DNA of 64,000 nt from Niallia sp. NCCP-28 (lineage in GTDB: Bacteria > Bacillota > Bacilli > Bacillales > Cytobacillaceae). The position numbers were made by a program, and so were the translations under genes. Positions 18,415-27,807 of this stretch are shown here, in pieces. Below the pieces are notes generated by a model that was given only the letters and a program-made list of their open reading frames with translations, had not been told where the DNA came from and did not search any database. The stretch lies in NCBI RefSeq assembly GCF_023168165.1, contig NZ_BQYJ01000004.1, positions 1 through 64,000 of the forward strand, written 5' to 3'. Each line of letters opens with the position of its first letter. The stretch's first letter is position 1.

Positions 18415-18891
18415 TTGGATTTACTTTATAATTTCCCTTTAATCGCCAGTCTTGCAGCAATCTTTTTTGCTCAATTTATTAAAGTTCCCATTACTTTTTT
18501 TATCACAAAAAAAATAGATTGGAAGCTCCTTACTAGCACAGGGGGAATGCCAAGCTCTCATTCTGCCGCTGTAACAGCATTATCTACTGGAATCGCTCTT
18601 GAAAGCGGCATGGGTTCTCCTTTATTTGCTGTTGCAGCTATATTTGCTATCATCACGATGTTTGATGCAACAGGTGTTAGAAGACAGGCAGGGGAACAAG
18701 CTATCGTGCTTAATCAGCTAGTTGCTGACTTTAATAAATTCCTATTAGATGCAAAAGGTTGGCAAAATAAACCGGAGCAGCAAAAAAGAAAAGAACTAAA
18801 GGAATTGCTTGGACATAAGCCTATTGAAGTATTTTTCGGCGGGTTAACTGGAATTGCGTTAACACTTATTCTTGACAATCTTTTAAAATAA
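18415..18891 (+). CDS. yuiD: YuiD-like divergent PAP2-family membrane protein (DUF212)
   Basis: 158 aa with about four membrane segments. It has the TSTGGMPSSHSA segment, which matches the PSxxxxH core of PAP2 phosphatases, plus FDATGVRRQAGEQA and GHKPIEVFFGGLTG. Members are called divergent PAP2; a phosphatase role is plausible but unproven. TTG 18415 behind GGAGGTGA fits the B. subtilis YuiD N-terminus better than the GTG 15 bases upstream, which overlaps the ribosome-binding site. Confidence 0.85.
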   Translation: MDLLYNFPLIASLAAIFFAQFIKVPITFFITKKIDWKLLTSTGGMPSSHSAAVTALSTGIALESGMGSPLFAVAAIFAIITMFDATGVRRQAGEQAIVLNQLVADFNKFLLDAKGWQNKPEQQKRKELKELLGHKPIEVFFGGLTGIALTLILDNLLK

Positions 18892-18916
18892 TCAAAGAAT
18901 ACTTATGCTCAAAAGC

Positions 18917-18948
18917 AAAAAAGGATAGAACTGGTTCTATCCTTTTTT
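18917..18948 (+). terminator. Terminator downstream of yuiD
   Basis: AAGGATAGAAC / GTTCTATCCTT hairpin with a two-base loop and flanking A and T runs; probably also serves the convergent yuiC. Confidence 0.85.
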
Positions 18949-18975
18949 AATATGTATTTAACAACCTACAAGTTA

Positions 18976-19680
18976 TTATCTACTTTCAGAATTGGTATAT
19001 TGTTGTCGAAAAACTTGCATAGATTTTTTTTCATTCAATTTTTTCAGCATTGCTTCTGTTAGTTTCCCATTTCCCTTTTCGACTATATACACATCTAATG
19101 TTTTTTTCCCCCACTTTTTATAAACATCATCTACTGTTTTATAGTATAAATCCAATTTATTTCCATTTATTGCTGAGCCTGTATCTGCCACCACACCAAA
19201 ACCGTACTCAGGAATAAACAATATAGTGCCTATTGGAAAAACTTTTGGATCAGCAGCAATCGTACTGTATAAATCTCTTTTTACTTTTACTCCAGAATAA
19301 GTAATGCCAAATAGTGGATCATTAGGTGTTTTTCCTGTTGATTCATATCCTGCTGTATACCCTGTTGCGACAACCTTTTTTTTCGGATAAGCTGACCAAT
19401 CTCTATTTTCCAATAATGGCTTTTCTCCCAATACTTCCCTGCTAGAGGAAACTTGAGTTTTTTCTGCTTGTACCTTTTTTAAACTTTTAAAGGAGACATC
19501 CATTTCTTTTAATTTATGATAAATACTAGTTTCTTTTATACTCTCTATTTTATTTTGTTTCTCCTTACTAGAATAGGAACTTGCTTCAACACCCGAAATA
19601 GCTTGAAAAGTTGTTAATAATGCAAGAATAAATAATAGAAGCATTCCTATCCTTATCATTATTTTTTTCCTAAAAGTCAT
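18976..19680 (-). CDS. yuiC: YuiC-like 3D-domain cell-wall hydrolase
   Basis: 234 aa with an N-terminal membrane/signal segment ([18 protein letters not shown]). The C-terminal 3D domain carries its three Asp-containing motifs: [26 protein letters not shown] and GNKLDLYY. Related proteins (YuiC/Sps, MltA-fold) cleave peptidoglycan as lytic transglycosylases, and YuiC of B. subtilis is a stationary-phase survival-type muralytic factor. ATG 19680 lies behind GGGAGGAGTGA. Likely exported and cell-wall acting. Confidence 0.85.
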   Translation of the reverse strand: MTFRKKIMIRIGMLLLFILALLTTFQAISGVEASSYSSKEKQNKIESIKETSIYHKLKEMDVSFKSLKKVQAEKTQVSSSREVLGEKPLLENRDWSAYPKKKVVATGYTAGYESTGKTPNDPLFGITYSGVKVKRDLYSTIAADPKVFPIGTILFIPEYGFGVVADTGSAINGNKLDLYYKTVDDVYKKWGKKTLDVYIVEKGNGKLTEAMLKKLNEKKSMQVFRQQYTNSESR

Positions 19681-19982
19681 TCTTTCACTCCTCCCAATCC
19701 TATTCATTTCCTATTTTTAAAAAAATTATGCAAAAACAAGCTAGAAAAACAAGGTGACAAACTAGTAAATATTAACAAATGTATTTTTTCTTAAAAATAA
19801 AATACTAAAAATTAACAATATGCTAGTTTTATTAACATTCGTTAAAGAAGATAAAATAACCTTTTTATCCTAAATTTTTGCTACTGTTCTGGATAAAATA
19901 AGTTATTTTGCAAGTGTCTAATATTGTTTACTATGATATGATAAAAAAAAGTAATTTATCTATTAGAGGAGGCTTATACGCA

Positions 19983-20978
19983 TTGAAAGAAGATCAAACC
20001 ATTTATGACATAACAGTAATCGGGGGAGGACCTGTTGGCATGTTTACTGCTTTTTATGGTGGAATGAGACAAGCTACTGTAAAAGTAATTGAGAGTCTTC
20101 CACACCTAGGAGGACAGCTAACTGCTCTTTACCCTGAAAAATATATATATGACATTGCAGGCTTTCCAAAAGTTCGCGCACAAGAATTAGTAGATAACTT
20201 GACTGAACAAATGTCTAAGTTTGAACAAAACATTATTTTAGAACAAGCTGTACAATTGGTGGAAAAACAAGCTGATGGAATATTTAAATTAACAACAGAT
20301 AAAGAAGTTCATTTTTCAAAAACCATTATTATCACTGCCGGAAATGGTGCATTTCAGCCTCGTAAATTAGAGCTAGAACAAGCTAAAGAATACGAAGGGA
20401 AAAACCTGCATTATTTTATTAATGATTTAAACCAATTTGCAGGAAAAAAAGTAATGGTATTTGGTGGAGGCGATTCTGCAGTAGACTGGGCAATGATGCT
20501 TGAACCTATCGCAGAGACAGTCTACCTTGCTCATCGCAGAGATAAATTCCGTGCTCATGAACATAGCGTAGAAAATTTAATGAACTCAAAAGTAGCAGTT
20601 AAAACTCCATTTGTTCCTTCTGAATTAATTGGTGATGAAGCAGGAATTAAACAAGTTGTCCTTGAAAATGTGACAACACAAGAGAAAGAAATAATCGATG
20701 TAGATGCAGTCATCGTTAACTATGGTTTTGTATCTTCACTCGGACCTATTAAAGACTGGGGTTTAGAAATTCAAAAGAACTCCATTGTGGTCAACAGCAA
20801 AATGGAAACAAATATCCCAGGAATTTATGCTGCTGGCGATATTTGCACATATGATGGGAAAGTTAAATTAATTGCATCAGGTTTTGGCGAAGCGCCAACT
20901 TCTGTCAATAATGCAAAAGCATATTTAGATCCAAAAGCACGTGTACAGCCGCTTCACAGTACTTCTATGTTTAAATAA
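19983..20978 (+). CDS. yumC: Ferredoxin/flavodoxin-NADP+ reductase (YumC type)
   Basis: Thioredoxin-reductase-like ferredoxin-NADP reductase, 331 aa, passing electrons between NADPH and ferredoxin or flavodoxin. FAD-binding GGGPVGMF is near residue 18 and NADPH-binding [11 protein letters not shown] near residue 160; the AAGDICTY segment contacts FAD near residue 285. It lacks the CxxC of thioredoxin reductase, as expected. TTG 19983 follows AGAGGAGG; codons further upstream are not needed by family length. Confidence 0.92.
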   Translation: MKEDQTIYDITVIGGGPVGMFTAFYGGMRQATVKVIESLPHLGGQLTALYPEKYIYDIAGFPKVRAQELVDNLTEQMSKFEQNIILEQAVQLVEKQADGIFKLTTDKEVHFSKTIIITAGNGAFQPRKLELEQAKEYEGKNLHYFINDLNQFAGKKVMVFGGGDSAVDWAMMLEPIAETVYLAHRRDKFRAHEHSVENLMNSKVAVKTPFVPSELIGDEAGIKQVVLENVTTQEKEIIDVDAVIVNYGFVSSLGPIKDWGLEIQKNSIVVNSKMETNIPGIYAAGDICTYDGKVKLIASGFGEAPTSVNNAKAYLDPKARVQPLHSTSMFK

Positions 20979-20995
20979 ACTATAGATCATTGCAC

Positions 20996-21038
20996 AAAAA
21001 AGTGTAGAGAATCTCTAGAGACTTTCTACACTTTTTTT
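20996..21038 (+). terminator. Terminator of yumC
   Basis: AAAAAAGTGTAGAGA pairs with CTTTCTACACTTTTTTT, starting about 18 bases after the stop codon. Confidence 0.85.
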
Positions 21039-21087
21039 ATTTGCATAAACCATCATTACAGGCCCGGCTTTCCTCTAAGAAACATTG

Positions 21088-21276
21088 TTAGCTTTGATTT
21101 GTTTTTCTATCGGCAATAATTTTGCCCTTCTTGATTGCTCTAATTCTTCTTTGCTTTGAAGAAATCTACACCCTATACTTATCTGTACCTTCATTTATCA
21201 GACTTGCAATTCCACTCGCTTCTTGGGCCGCTCTTAATGAATGTTCTGAAATATCTACAGCTATAATAAGATTATT
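21088..21276 (-). pseudogene. Decayed universal stress protein fragment
   Basis: The minus strand, in one frame, reads NNLIIAVDISEHSLRAAQEA and then, past an in-frame TAG, an AIKKGKIIADRKTNQ segment before TAA. The first part matches the N-terminus of UspA-type domains (ILVAVDGSEHSxRA) and the second resembles the later AIKKGxxIL helix. There is no start codon in frame, an internal stop, and the middle is missing. This looks like a degraded usp gene next to a mobile-element end. Confidence 0.4.
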
Positions 21277-21282
21277 TTATCA

Positions 21283-21335
21283 TTTGCCGACAGAAGTCTT
21301 CCACTTCAAGCATTAGCTAGGTGGAGGCAATTCAA
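21283..21335 (+). mobile_element. IS200/IS605-like right-end remnant
   Basis: CCGACAGAAGTCTTCCACTTCAAG, an imperfect terminal hairpin (TTCCAC 21299-21304 with GTGGAG 21321-21326), then GCAATTCAA. The pattern hairpin plus TTCAA is that of IS200/IS605 right ends. A matching motif lies near 63517-63822. No tnpA or tnpB remains here. Confidence 0.4.
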
Positions 21336-21362
21336 ACATTCGTTACACTTCCAAACAATAAA

Positions 21363-22826
21363 TTAATGCACAGATAATTTTGAATTCGACTTTTTATATA
21401 TAGCTAATTTATCCACTAACCTTTTACTTGAGGAATTTAACCCTTTAATCATTACATTATTACGATTTTCACGGTATTTTAACACTACTTTATCTATAGC
21501 TCCTACTGCTGAATCATCCCAAATATGCGCATTCGAAAAGTCAATCACAATGTCCTTAGATTGAACCGAAAAATCAAAGGCTTCTACAAAACCTTCTACA
21601 GATGCAAAAAACAGTTGTCCTTCTACTTCAAAAACAATGCTGGAATTTTTTTGTTGTTCTTTTACTTTTATCGTGGAGATTTTCGCAGCAAAAAATATAG
21701 CACTTAAAATAACACCTGCTATTACTCCCTTGGATAAATCATGTGTTGCCACTACAATGAGAACAGTTGCAAGCATTACTATTGCATCCGTTCTTGGAGC
21801 TTTCAACAAGTATTGAAATGAAGACCAATCAAATGTGCCAATGCACACCATAATCATAATACCTGCTAGAACAGGCATTGGAATTTGTACAACTAAATCT
21901 CCTAAAACGATAATTAAAAACATCAAAAAAAGACCGGCCGTTAGTGTAGAAAGTCTCCCGCGCCCTCCTGACTTCACATTAATTACCGATTGTCCAATCA
22001 TTGCACAGCCTGCCATGCCGCCAAAAAAACCATTAATAATATTCGCTATGCCTTGGCCTCTAGATTCTTTGTGCTTATTGCTGTCTGTTCCTGTCATATC
22101 ATCTACAATAGAAGATGTTAATAACGATTCTAATAATCCAACAATGGCTAAAGCAATGGAATAAGGAAAAATAATTTTTAATGTTTCCCAAGAAAAAGGT
22201 ACATCAGGAATAAAAAAAGAAGGAAGAGTTTGGGTAATAGAACCTAAATCTCCTACTGTCCGCAAATCAGCACCTGTATAAATAGATATAATCGTTAATA
22301 GAACAATAGCAATCAGCGGTGCAGGAACAGATTTAATAAATCTAGGCATAATATAAACGATCAGCAATGTTATCCCTACAAAAACATACGTTAATGCGGA
22401 AACTCCCCAAAAATGAGGTACTTGTGCCAGAAAAATAAGAATGGCTAATGAATTGACAAATCCAATCATGACAGCTCTTGGAATAAATTTCATTAATTTT
22501 GCTATTTTAAACATACCAAATACTACTTGAATTAATCCTGTTAAAATGGTTGCAGCCAAAAGATAATTTAAACCATATTCCTTTACTAAAGGAACCATTA
22601 ATAATGCCATGGCTCCAGTCGCTGCTGAAATCATACCTGGACGACCGCCTACAAAGGCAATAATCACGGCTATACAAAAAGATGCATATAATCCAACCAT
22701 TGGATCTACACCTGCAATGATGGAAAAAGCAATTGCTTCTGGAATTAACGCCAATGCTACTACAATGCCAGAAAGCATGTCTGCCCGAATGTTTGAAAAC
22801 CACTCATGTTTTATTTTTTCTACCAA
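21363..22826 (-). CDS. SulP-family anion transporter with STAS domain
   Basis: 487 aa. About 12 membrane segments (residues 10-390) form the SLC26/SulP transporter core, including [20 protein letters not shown] and [16 protein letters not shown]. The cytoplasmic STAS domain spans about residues 400-480 ([34 protein letters not shown]). Such proteins carry sulfate, bicarbonate or dicarboxylates; the substrate cannot be read from sequence. TTG start at 22826 follows GGGGTGA. Divergent from the recombinase-like gene. Confidence 0.9.
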   Translation of the reverse strand: MVEKIKHEWFSNIRADMLSGIVVALALIPEAIAFSIIAGVDPMVGLYASFCIAVIIAFVGGRPGMISAATGAMALLMVPLVKEYGLNYLLAATILTGLIQVVFGMFKIAKLMKFIPRAVMIGFVNSLAILIFLAQVPHFWGVSALTYVFVGITLLIVYIMPRFIKSVPAPLIAIVLLTIISIYTGADLRTVGDLGSITQTLPSFFIPDVPFSWETLKIIFPYSIALAIVGLLESLLTSSIVDDMTGTDSNKHKESRGQGIANIINGFFGGMAGCAMIGQSVINVKSGGRGRLSTLTAGLFLMFLIIVLGDLVVQIPMPVLAGIMIMVCIGTFDWSSFQYLLKAPRTDAIVMLATVLIVVATHDLSKGVIAGVILSAIFFAAKISTIKVKEQQKNSSIVFEVEGQLFFASVEGFVEAFDFSVQSKDIVIDFSNAHIWDDSAVGAIDKVVLKYRENRNNVMIKGLNSSSKRLVDKLAIYKKSNSKLSVH

Positions 22827-22997
22827 TTTCCGTTCACCCCATCTATATATTTTAACTTGTTCTGCAAGTCATTTTATATTCAGCAGACATAGTTTACCAT
22901 CTATCTTCCCAAAAAGGAACTATTTTGGAACTTTTTTATTTTAATAGTTTGTTATGTTATGATAAAAAAGAAGTATAATCGTTAAGGGAGATTTTGA

Positions 22998-23540
22998 ATG
23001 CTAATTGGATATATGAGACCATATGAGGATGATTTTAATTGTAAACATCAATTAAAATCATTAAAAGAGCATTTTTGTGAAATGATTATTTCCGAGGAAC
23101 ATTCCTCAGCAAAAAAAAGAATACAACTTAACAATATGATAAATCACCTTAATCAAGGAGATAAAATAGTTGTAGCAAAACTATTTGCAATCGCAGATTC
23201 TACACGCCACTTAGTTGAGCTGTTAGAAACATTAGACGCTAAAGGAGCATACCTTCAATCTCTTGCTGAGAATGTAGATACAAGCAATGAATCAGGCTAT
23301 CCCTTCTATGATATTGTAAAGCATCTTGTAGAATTCCAAGGTGATGTCATTAGCGAAAAAACAAAAAAGGGGTTATTAGAAGCAAAACAAAAGGGAATCT
23401 CGCCAGGACGCCCTAGAAAACCTGATGAAAATGTGCAACGTGCTATTATTATGCATCAAAGCAAAAAATATAGCCTTACCCAAATCAAAGAAGAGACTGG
23501 AATCAGCAAATCTACATTATATCGATATCTAGAAAATTAA
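22998..23540 (+). CDS. Serine-recombinase homologue lacking catalytic residues
   Basis: 180 aa with the layout of a small resolvase/invertase: N-terminal domain (MLIGYMRPYEDD), long E-helix (FYDIVKHLVEFQGDVISEKTKKG), and a C-terminal GRPRKP hinge plus helix-turn-helix (SLTQIKEETGISKSTLYRYL). The canonical GYARVS nucleophile Ser is Tyr here (GYMRPY). The LDRLGR active-site arginines read LFAIAD, so both are lost. DNA binding may persist but strand cleavage is unlikely. It may act as a regulator or be a domesticated relic. The ATG follows AAGGGAGA. No flanking inverted repeats were found. Confidence 0.8.
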   Translation: MLIGYMRPYEDDFNCKHQLKSLKEHFCEMIISEEHSSAKKRIQLNNMINHLNQGDKIVVAKLFAIADSTRHLVELLETLDAKGAYLQSLAENVDTSNESGYPFYDIVKHLVEFQGDVISEKTKKGLLEAKQKGISPGRPRKPDENVQRAIIMHQSKKYSLTQIKEETGISKSTLYRYLEN

Positions 23541-23562
23541 TGGGCGTTGCTTCCATTAAAAG

Positions 23563-23592
23563 ATAGGCGAATGATTAAGATCATGCGCCTAT
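23563..23592 (+). terminator. Hairpin downstream of the recombinase-like gene
   Basis: ATAGGCG (23563-23569) pairs with CGCCTAT (23586-23592). No clear T-run follows, so termination is uncertain. Confidence 0.4.
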
Positions 23593-23696
23593 TCGAAACT
23601 CCTCTATTATATAACTTCTCCATCTGCCCCGCTTCTTGCTATAGCAGTGGCTTTTTTATTTTCTCAACTGGATTCTTTTGTTTAGAAACATAAAAA

Positions 23697-23743
23697 ATCC
23701 TCCTCAATCGTTATGTTTTGGACATTAACTAAATTGAGAAGGC
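23697..23743 (-). terminator. Putative terminator downstream of yutM
   Basis: Minus strand: CCTTCTCAATT pairs with ATTGAGGAGG followed by ATTTTTTAT, about 110 bases beyond the yutM stop. The 314-bp gap 23541-23854 holds this and the hairpin at 23563 and nothing else recognised. Confidence 0.5.
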
Positions 23744-23854
23744 TTGTAATCCACAACCCTAATAGGAAACATTAAGGTTTATTATACATTTTTAGGCTTT
23801 TGCACATATATAAATCCCCTGTAATTCACAATCCCTGCTATCGTTTTTGCTTTT

Positions 23855-24220
23855 TTAGCATTCCTCAGGGCTTCCAGCATTTTTCGCCGTTCTGAATGAT
23901 GAGCCGCATCCGCATGACGCAATCGCATTTGGATTGTCGATGGTAAAACCGCCGCCCATCATGGATTGTTTGTAGTCTATTTTTGTTCCTTTTAAAATAG
24001 CTGAATCATTTTGGTCTACAATTAACTGGATTCCAAATTGTTCGGATAGCACATCTTGTTCTTCCTTTTCCGCTGCAAAACCCATTCCATAAGATAATCC
24101 GCTGCATCCGCCGCCTCTTACAGCAACTCTTAAGAATGTTGCATCTTCTTCACTTTCTTTCATCATTTCTTTTATTTGTAAAGCAGCCGCTTCTGTTAAA
24201 ATAACAATTTCTTCTGACAT
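23855..24220 (-). CDS. yutM: A-type Fe-S carrier protein (HesB/IscA family, YutM)
   Basis: 121 aa. A-type carriers receive Fe-S clusters and pass them to target enzymes. The three conserved cysteines are visible: RGGGCSGLSYGM (about Cys39) and ASCGCGSSF (about Cys103 and Cys105). The segment FTIDNPNAIAS is diagnostic. It has a longer C-terminal tail than E. coli IscA, as in B. subtilis YutM. Functionally linked to SufCDSUB and YutI in this window. Confidence 0.92.
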   Translation of the reverse strand: MSEEIVILTEAAALQIKEMMKESEEDATFLRVAVRGGGCSGLSYGMGFAAEKEEQDVLSEQFGIQLIVDQNDSAILKGTKIDYKQSMMGGGFTIDNPNAIASCGCGSSFRTAKNAGSPEEC

Positions 24221-24502
24221 ATTATATATTCCTCCCTTATTTATCTTTTCTTTAGTATATACTCCTAAACATAACTACTCAACTGAATCGTTTTTGAGAA
24301 ATTCTGATATTCTCCCTATCTTCACTAAAAAGAAACCTTAACCAGCAAACACTCTCTTTTATCCCCACTGTTCTTAGCTTTAAGATCCATCTTTTATTCT
24401 GTAAATTTTTTTTTATAAACCATCAAAACAAACAAGTATAATAGTACTATTTCGTGTATAATCATTTTGAACTATATTCCCTATCTTCAGGAAGGTGCGA
24501 TG

Positions 24503-25186
24503 ATGACTAGTATAGAACCACTTTACGATAAGCAATGTACATGTTTATTATGCGGCACTGATTTTACAACAAAAAAAATCCGCATAAAGTTTGTTAATGT
24601 GTTAAACCTTGATTCAGACTTTTCTCCTACATATGCTGATAGTAATAATCCATTATTTTATTATGTACATGTTTGTCCAGCTTGCGGATTTTCCTTTCAT
24701 GAAGAATCCACTCCTAAATTTTCATTTAATGAAAAAATGCTTTTAATTGAAAAAGTATGCAACCAGTGGACACCTCGTTCTTTTGGCAGCAAGCGCTCTC
24801 TCAGCGATGCTATTACATCTTATAAGCTAGCGACTTATTGTGCGACATTGCGAGAAGAAAAACATGTTTTAATTGGAGGCTTATATATAAGATTGGCATG
24901 GATATACCGCTCCATTCTTGAGAAGAAGCAAGAGAATCGATTCCTTCTTCTTGCCCTGCAAGAATATGAAGCTTCTTATATGACAGGAGACTATAAAGGA
25001 ACAATAGTCTCTGAATTAAAAACGATGTATTTAATAGGAGAACTAGCTAGAAGAACTGGACAAATCTCCAAAGCAATAAAATACTTTTCTCGTGTTATTG
25101 AGCAGCAAACTAACACGGTTGAACCTAATATCATTCATTTAGCCAAAGAAAGCTGGAGTAGAATCAAGGAATTTCCCCATACATGA
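24503..25186 (+). CDS. DUF2225 zinc-ribbon-containing protein
   Basis: About 228 aa starting MTSIEPLYDKQ. Two Cys pairs (CLLCGTDF and CPACGFSF) form a likely zinc site in the first 70 residues, followed by a helical region with tetratricopeptide-like repeats (GLYIRLAWIYRSIL, ELKTMYLIGELARRTGQISKAIKYFSRVI). This is the layout of the uncharacterised DUF2225 family of Firmicutes. Start ATG 24503 (or 24500) follows AGGAAGGTG. It is monocistronic with its own terminator. Confidence 0.8.
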   Translation: MTSIEPLYDKQCTCLLCGTDFTTKKIRIKFVNVLNLDSDFSPTYADSNNPLFYYVHVCPACGFSFHEESTPKFSFNEKMLLIEKVCNQWTPRSFGSKRSLSDAITSYKLATYCATLREEKHVLIGGLYIRLAWIYRSILEKKQENRFLLLALQEYEASYMTGDYKGTIVSELKTMYLIGELARRTGQISKAIKYFSRVIEQQTNTVEPNIIHLAKESWSRIKEFPHT

Positions 25187-25220
25187 TTTACATAAACTAG
25201 AGCTTACATCTGATAAAAGA

Positions 25221-25275
25221 CAAAGGGATTATCCAATAAGTTAATTCGCCAACTATTGGATAACCCTTTTTATGT
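25221..25275. terminator. Terminator downstream of the DUF2225 gene
   Basis: AAAGGGATTATCCAATA pairs with TATTGGATAACCCTTTTT (loop AGTTAATTCGCCAAC region). Shared with the convergent yuzB side. Confidence 0.85.
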
Positions 25276-25431
25276 TCAAGAATGCTGTTATACCAACATT
25301 TTTATTATTAAATGTTAATAGATTTTTCTTTTTGGACAATTTCTTTTATTCAGGCTATGTTAAAGTTTATTATTGATTGAAACAAAGGCCTGTAGTGGAA
25401 ATCAACAGATACGTTTAACAGGGGGCTTTAT

Positions 25432-25671
25432 TTAAAAAAAGGGATCTTCCTCTATAAATGTATAAACATTTTTAACTAATTCTTCTGTAGTTTCCCCTGT
25501 CACTACTTCCCCATTTACCAATGCAAATAAAGATTCGCCACATTGCCCACATAGTCCTAAACAGCCATAATCCAATACATCTAAATTTTCATCGCTTTCT
25601 AAAATTTCTTTGGCTGCTTGTGATCCAGAAGAAAGATTACTAAGGCAGAATTCTATAATTGGTTTAAACAA
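25432..25671 (-). CDS. yuzB: YuzB-like DUF1450 protein
   Basis: 79 aa, starting at TTG 25671 ([11 protein letters not shown]) behind AGAGGTGA; a GTG three codons upstream lies inside that site. DUF1450 signature [10 protein letters not shown] near residues 42-51 provides a CxxxCxxC cluster, giving a thioredoxin-fold, ferredoxin-like appearance. Function is unknown in B. subtilis. Synteny yutM-yuzB-yutJ-yuzD-yutI is conserved, a neighbourhood rich in Fe-S and redox proteins. Confidence 0.85.
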   Translation of the reverse strand: MFKPIIEFCLSNLSSGSQAAKEILESDENLDVLDYGCLGLCGQCGESLFALVNGEVVTGETTEELVKNVYTFIEEDPFF

Positions 25672-25981
25672 GTTTCTCACCTCTTTAATACAACATATCG
25701 TATCTTTTTTCATTTTAATAATCAAGAATAAAGTTGCTCTATCCATTAATATACTGTTGTATCAGGACAAAGTTTTTCGCCTTTTTCCCAATTGAATAGG
25801 CAATAAAGCCCTCATCTAAAAAGCAGGGAAAGACACAAAAATTTAGTCGGCAGAAACTGGCTGATTATAAGCACTATTATTGCTTGTACTTTGTTTATCT
25901 AAAACTTGTAAACTCCATAATGGAATAATAAATCATTACCAAATAAGTTTCGCAATAATTTACTTTTAAAGGGGACGTTGT
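25672..25981. other. yuzB-yutJ divergent intergenic region
   Basis: 310 bp between divergent genes. No terminator, riboswitch or repeat was recognised. GGGGACG precedes the yutJ start. Confidence 0.4.
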
Positions 25982-27061
25982 ATGAAAAATCTTGTTATTC
26001 TTGGAGGTGGCTATGGCGGGATAAAGCTTCTTACTAGTATTATTCCTCATTTGCCATACAATATTTTAGTAACACTTATTGATAAAACACCCTACCATTT
26101 TCTAAAAACGGAATATTACGCCTTAGCTGCAGGAACTATATCAGATAATCATATCCGCATTCCCTTTCCGGAGCATCCTCAAGTATCCTTTATTGAAGGA
26201 GAAGTGGGTGAAATTGATTTACAGCATAATAGAATTTTATTAAAGAATAAAATTACTATTTTATATGATGATTTAATTATCGGACTCGGCTGTGAAGATA
26301 ATTACCACAATGTTGCAGGTGCGGATACATATACACATAGCATTCAATCTATTGAAAAATCGAGAAGAACTCATCAAGAACTAAATCAGCTCCTTCCAAA
26401 ATCTAAGGTTGCGATTATTGGTGCTGGCTTAAGCGGAGTAGAATTGGCTTCAGAGTTGCAAGAAAGCAGGTCTGATTTACACATAACCCTTTTTGACAGA
26501 GGGAAAAATATTTTGTCTTTTTATCCACCTCGTGTCAGCAAATATGTAGAAAAATGGTTTGAAACACATCAAGTAAAGATTATTCGCTGCAGCAAGATAA
26601 CAGAGATTAAAAAAAATACCGTCTACAATCACGGAGAGGAAGAGCATTTTGATTGTATTGTTTGGACAGCAGGAGTAAAACCAAATAAAGTGGTACAAAA
26701 CCTCCAAGTAGAAAAAGATAATAAAGGACGTGTTATCTTAAGTAAATATCATCATCTGCCAAATAATAAGCACGTTTTTGTTGTTGGGGATTGCGCTAGT
26801 TTAAACAAACCACAAAGTGCTCAACTTGCCGAAGGACAGGCTGAGCAAATTGCAACAGTACTGATTGCCCGCTGGAAAGGGGAAAAACTGCCTGAAAAGA
26901 TGCCTGAAATAAAATTAAAAGGAATTTTAGGCTCTTTAGGCAGCAAACATGGTTTTGGATTAGTTGCCAATACCCCATTAACTGGAAGAGTGCCACGCCT
27001 CATTAAATTAGGAGTGCTTTGGAAGGATAAAACAAAAAAGAAAAAAACATTTAGATTTTAA
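25982..27061 (+). CDS. yutJ: NADH dehydrogenase-like FAD protein (YutJ)
   Basis: 359 aa, type II NADH dehydrogenase-like flavoprotein. FAD-binding VILGGGYGGIK is at residues 4-14, the second dinucleotide site IIGAGLSGVELASE near residue 144, and the FAD-contacting FVVGDCAS near residue 270. The C-terminus lacks a long membrane anchor but ends in a basic KKKK tail that could bind membrane lipids. B. subtilis YutJ is a paralogue of Ndh with unclear role. A MITE-like element is inserted directly downstream. Confidence 0.88.
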   Translation: MKNLVILGGGYGGIKLLTSIIPHLPYNILVTLIDKTPYHFLKTEYYALAAGTISDNHIRIPFPEHPQVSFIEGEVGEIDLQHNRILLKNKITILYDDLIIGLGCEDNYHNVAGADTYTHSIQSIEKSRRTHQELNQLLPKSKVAIIGAGLSGVELASELQESRSDLHITLFDRGKNILSFYPPRVSKYVEKWFETHQVKIIRCSKITEIKKNTVYNHGEEEHFDCIVWTAGVKPNKVVQNLQVEKDNKGRVILSKYHHLPNNKHVFVVGDCASLNKPQSAQLAEGQAEQIATVLIARWKGEKLPEKMPEIKLKGILGSLGSKHGFGLVANTPLTGRVPRLIKLGVLWKDKTKKKKTFRF

Positions 27062-27084
27062 TGAACAAAAAACTGGTTTAACTA

Positions 27085-27312
27085 AGCTGCTTCCTAAAAG
27101 ATAATTGTTTTTAAATAGATCTTGTTGACGCAAACCATAAAAAAGCAAATTGATTAGAGCATAAGTTGCGAAATTAGTGGGACAGGTGGCCGTGCAATTC
27201 ATCGCATTCTTGAGGATGCTCACCACCTGCCCCGCAGAAAGCGAGCATCCTCACAAAGAAATCAACTTGCTCCTTTGTTGATTAAACAGCGACAAAGTTT
27301 ACGAAAACAGCT
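27085..27312. mobile_element. MITE-like element B with 8-bp target duplication
   Basis: 228 bp, no coding capacity. It starts AGCTGCTTCCTAAAAG and ends GTTTACGAAAACAGCT, imperfect terminal inverted repeats. Perfect 8-bp direct repeats TTTAACTA flank it (27077-27084 and 27313-27320). The interior contains the GAAAGCGAGCATCCT core also present in element A (42591-42776), in opposite orientation. The ends and duplication length resemble ISL3-family elements. Confidence 0.75.
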
Positions 27313-27337
27313 TTTAACTAAAAGAGTTTCCTCTTTT

Positions 27338-27661
27338 TCACATGCTGATATAACCATATTTTTCAAATTCTGCATAAATTGACTTCAAACGAGGATTGCC
27401 TTCTCCTATAATCTCGCCTTCAATCACCACAACTGGATAAAACAAATCTTCTTCAATAACTCTTTTGCAAAAAGCATTTTTTGCTTCATCTGCAGGCGGC
27501 TGAAAAATATCATAATATTTAATCGAAAATTTTTGGTCGGGAAATTTCCTTCCAATTGCTGCTTGCAGCCATTCATACGTATCTTTTGATGATGGCAAAT
27601 TCACACAGCTTGCACAAATTTGTTCTGCCCCATAGATGCTGACTTCGACTTCTTTTATCAC
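27338..27661 (-). CDS. yuzD: YuzD-like DUF1462 protein
   Basis: 107 aa. DUF1462 family with a thioredoxin-like fold: EVSIYGAEQICASCVNLP near the N-terminus carries a CxxC motif (CASC). The later EEDLFYPVVVIEGEIIGEG includes the cis-Pro-type segment expected of that fold. Possible redox or Fe-S assembly role, not established. The start follows GGGAGCGAT. Conserved neighbour of yutI. Confidence 0.85.
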   Translation of the reverse strand: MIKEVEVSIYGAEQICASCVNLPSSKDTYEWLQAAIGRKFPDQKFSIKYYDIFQPPADEAKNAFCKRVIEEDLFYPVVVIEGEIIGEGNPRLKSIYAEFEKYGYISM

Positions 27662-27807
27662 ACTTATCGCTCCCTTGCTTATATATTTCTAGCTGCATTC
27701 TTCTAGCTTAATAAGTACCATTTATTGTTTAAATGATTTACTACTTCTATAATAGATTTTTTGTCTTATTGTGATTATAATAAAGAATAGGAAAGGAGTC
27801 GATATAT

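Noticed and set aside
21122-21316. 64-aa plus-strand open frame in the yumC-sulP gap
   Set aside because: It is the antisense of the universal-stress-protein relic; no ribosome-binding site.
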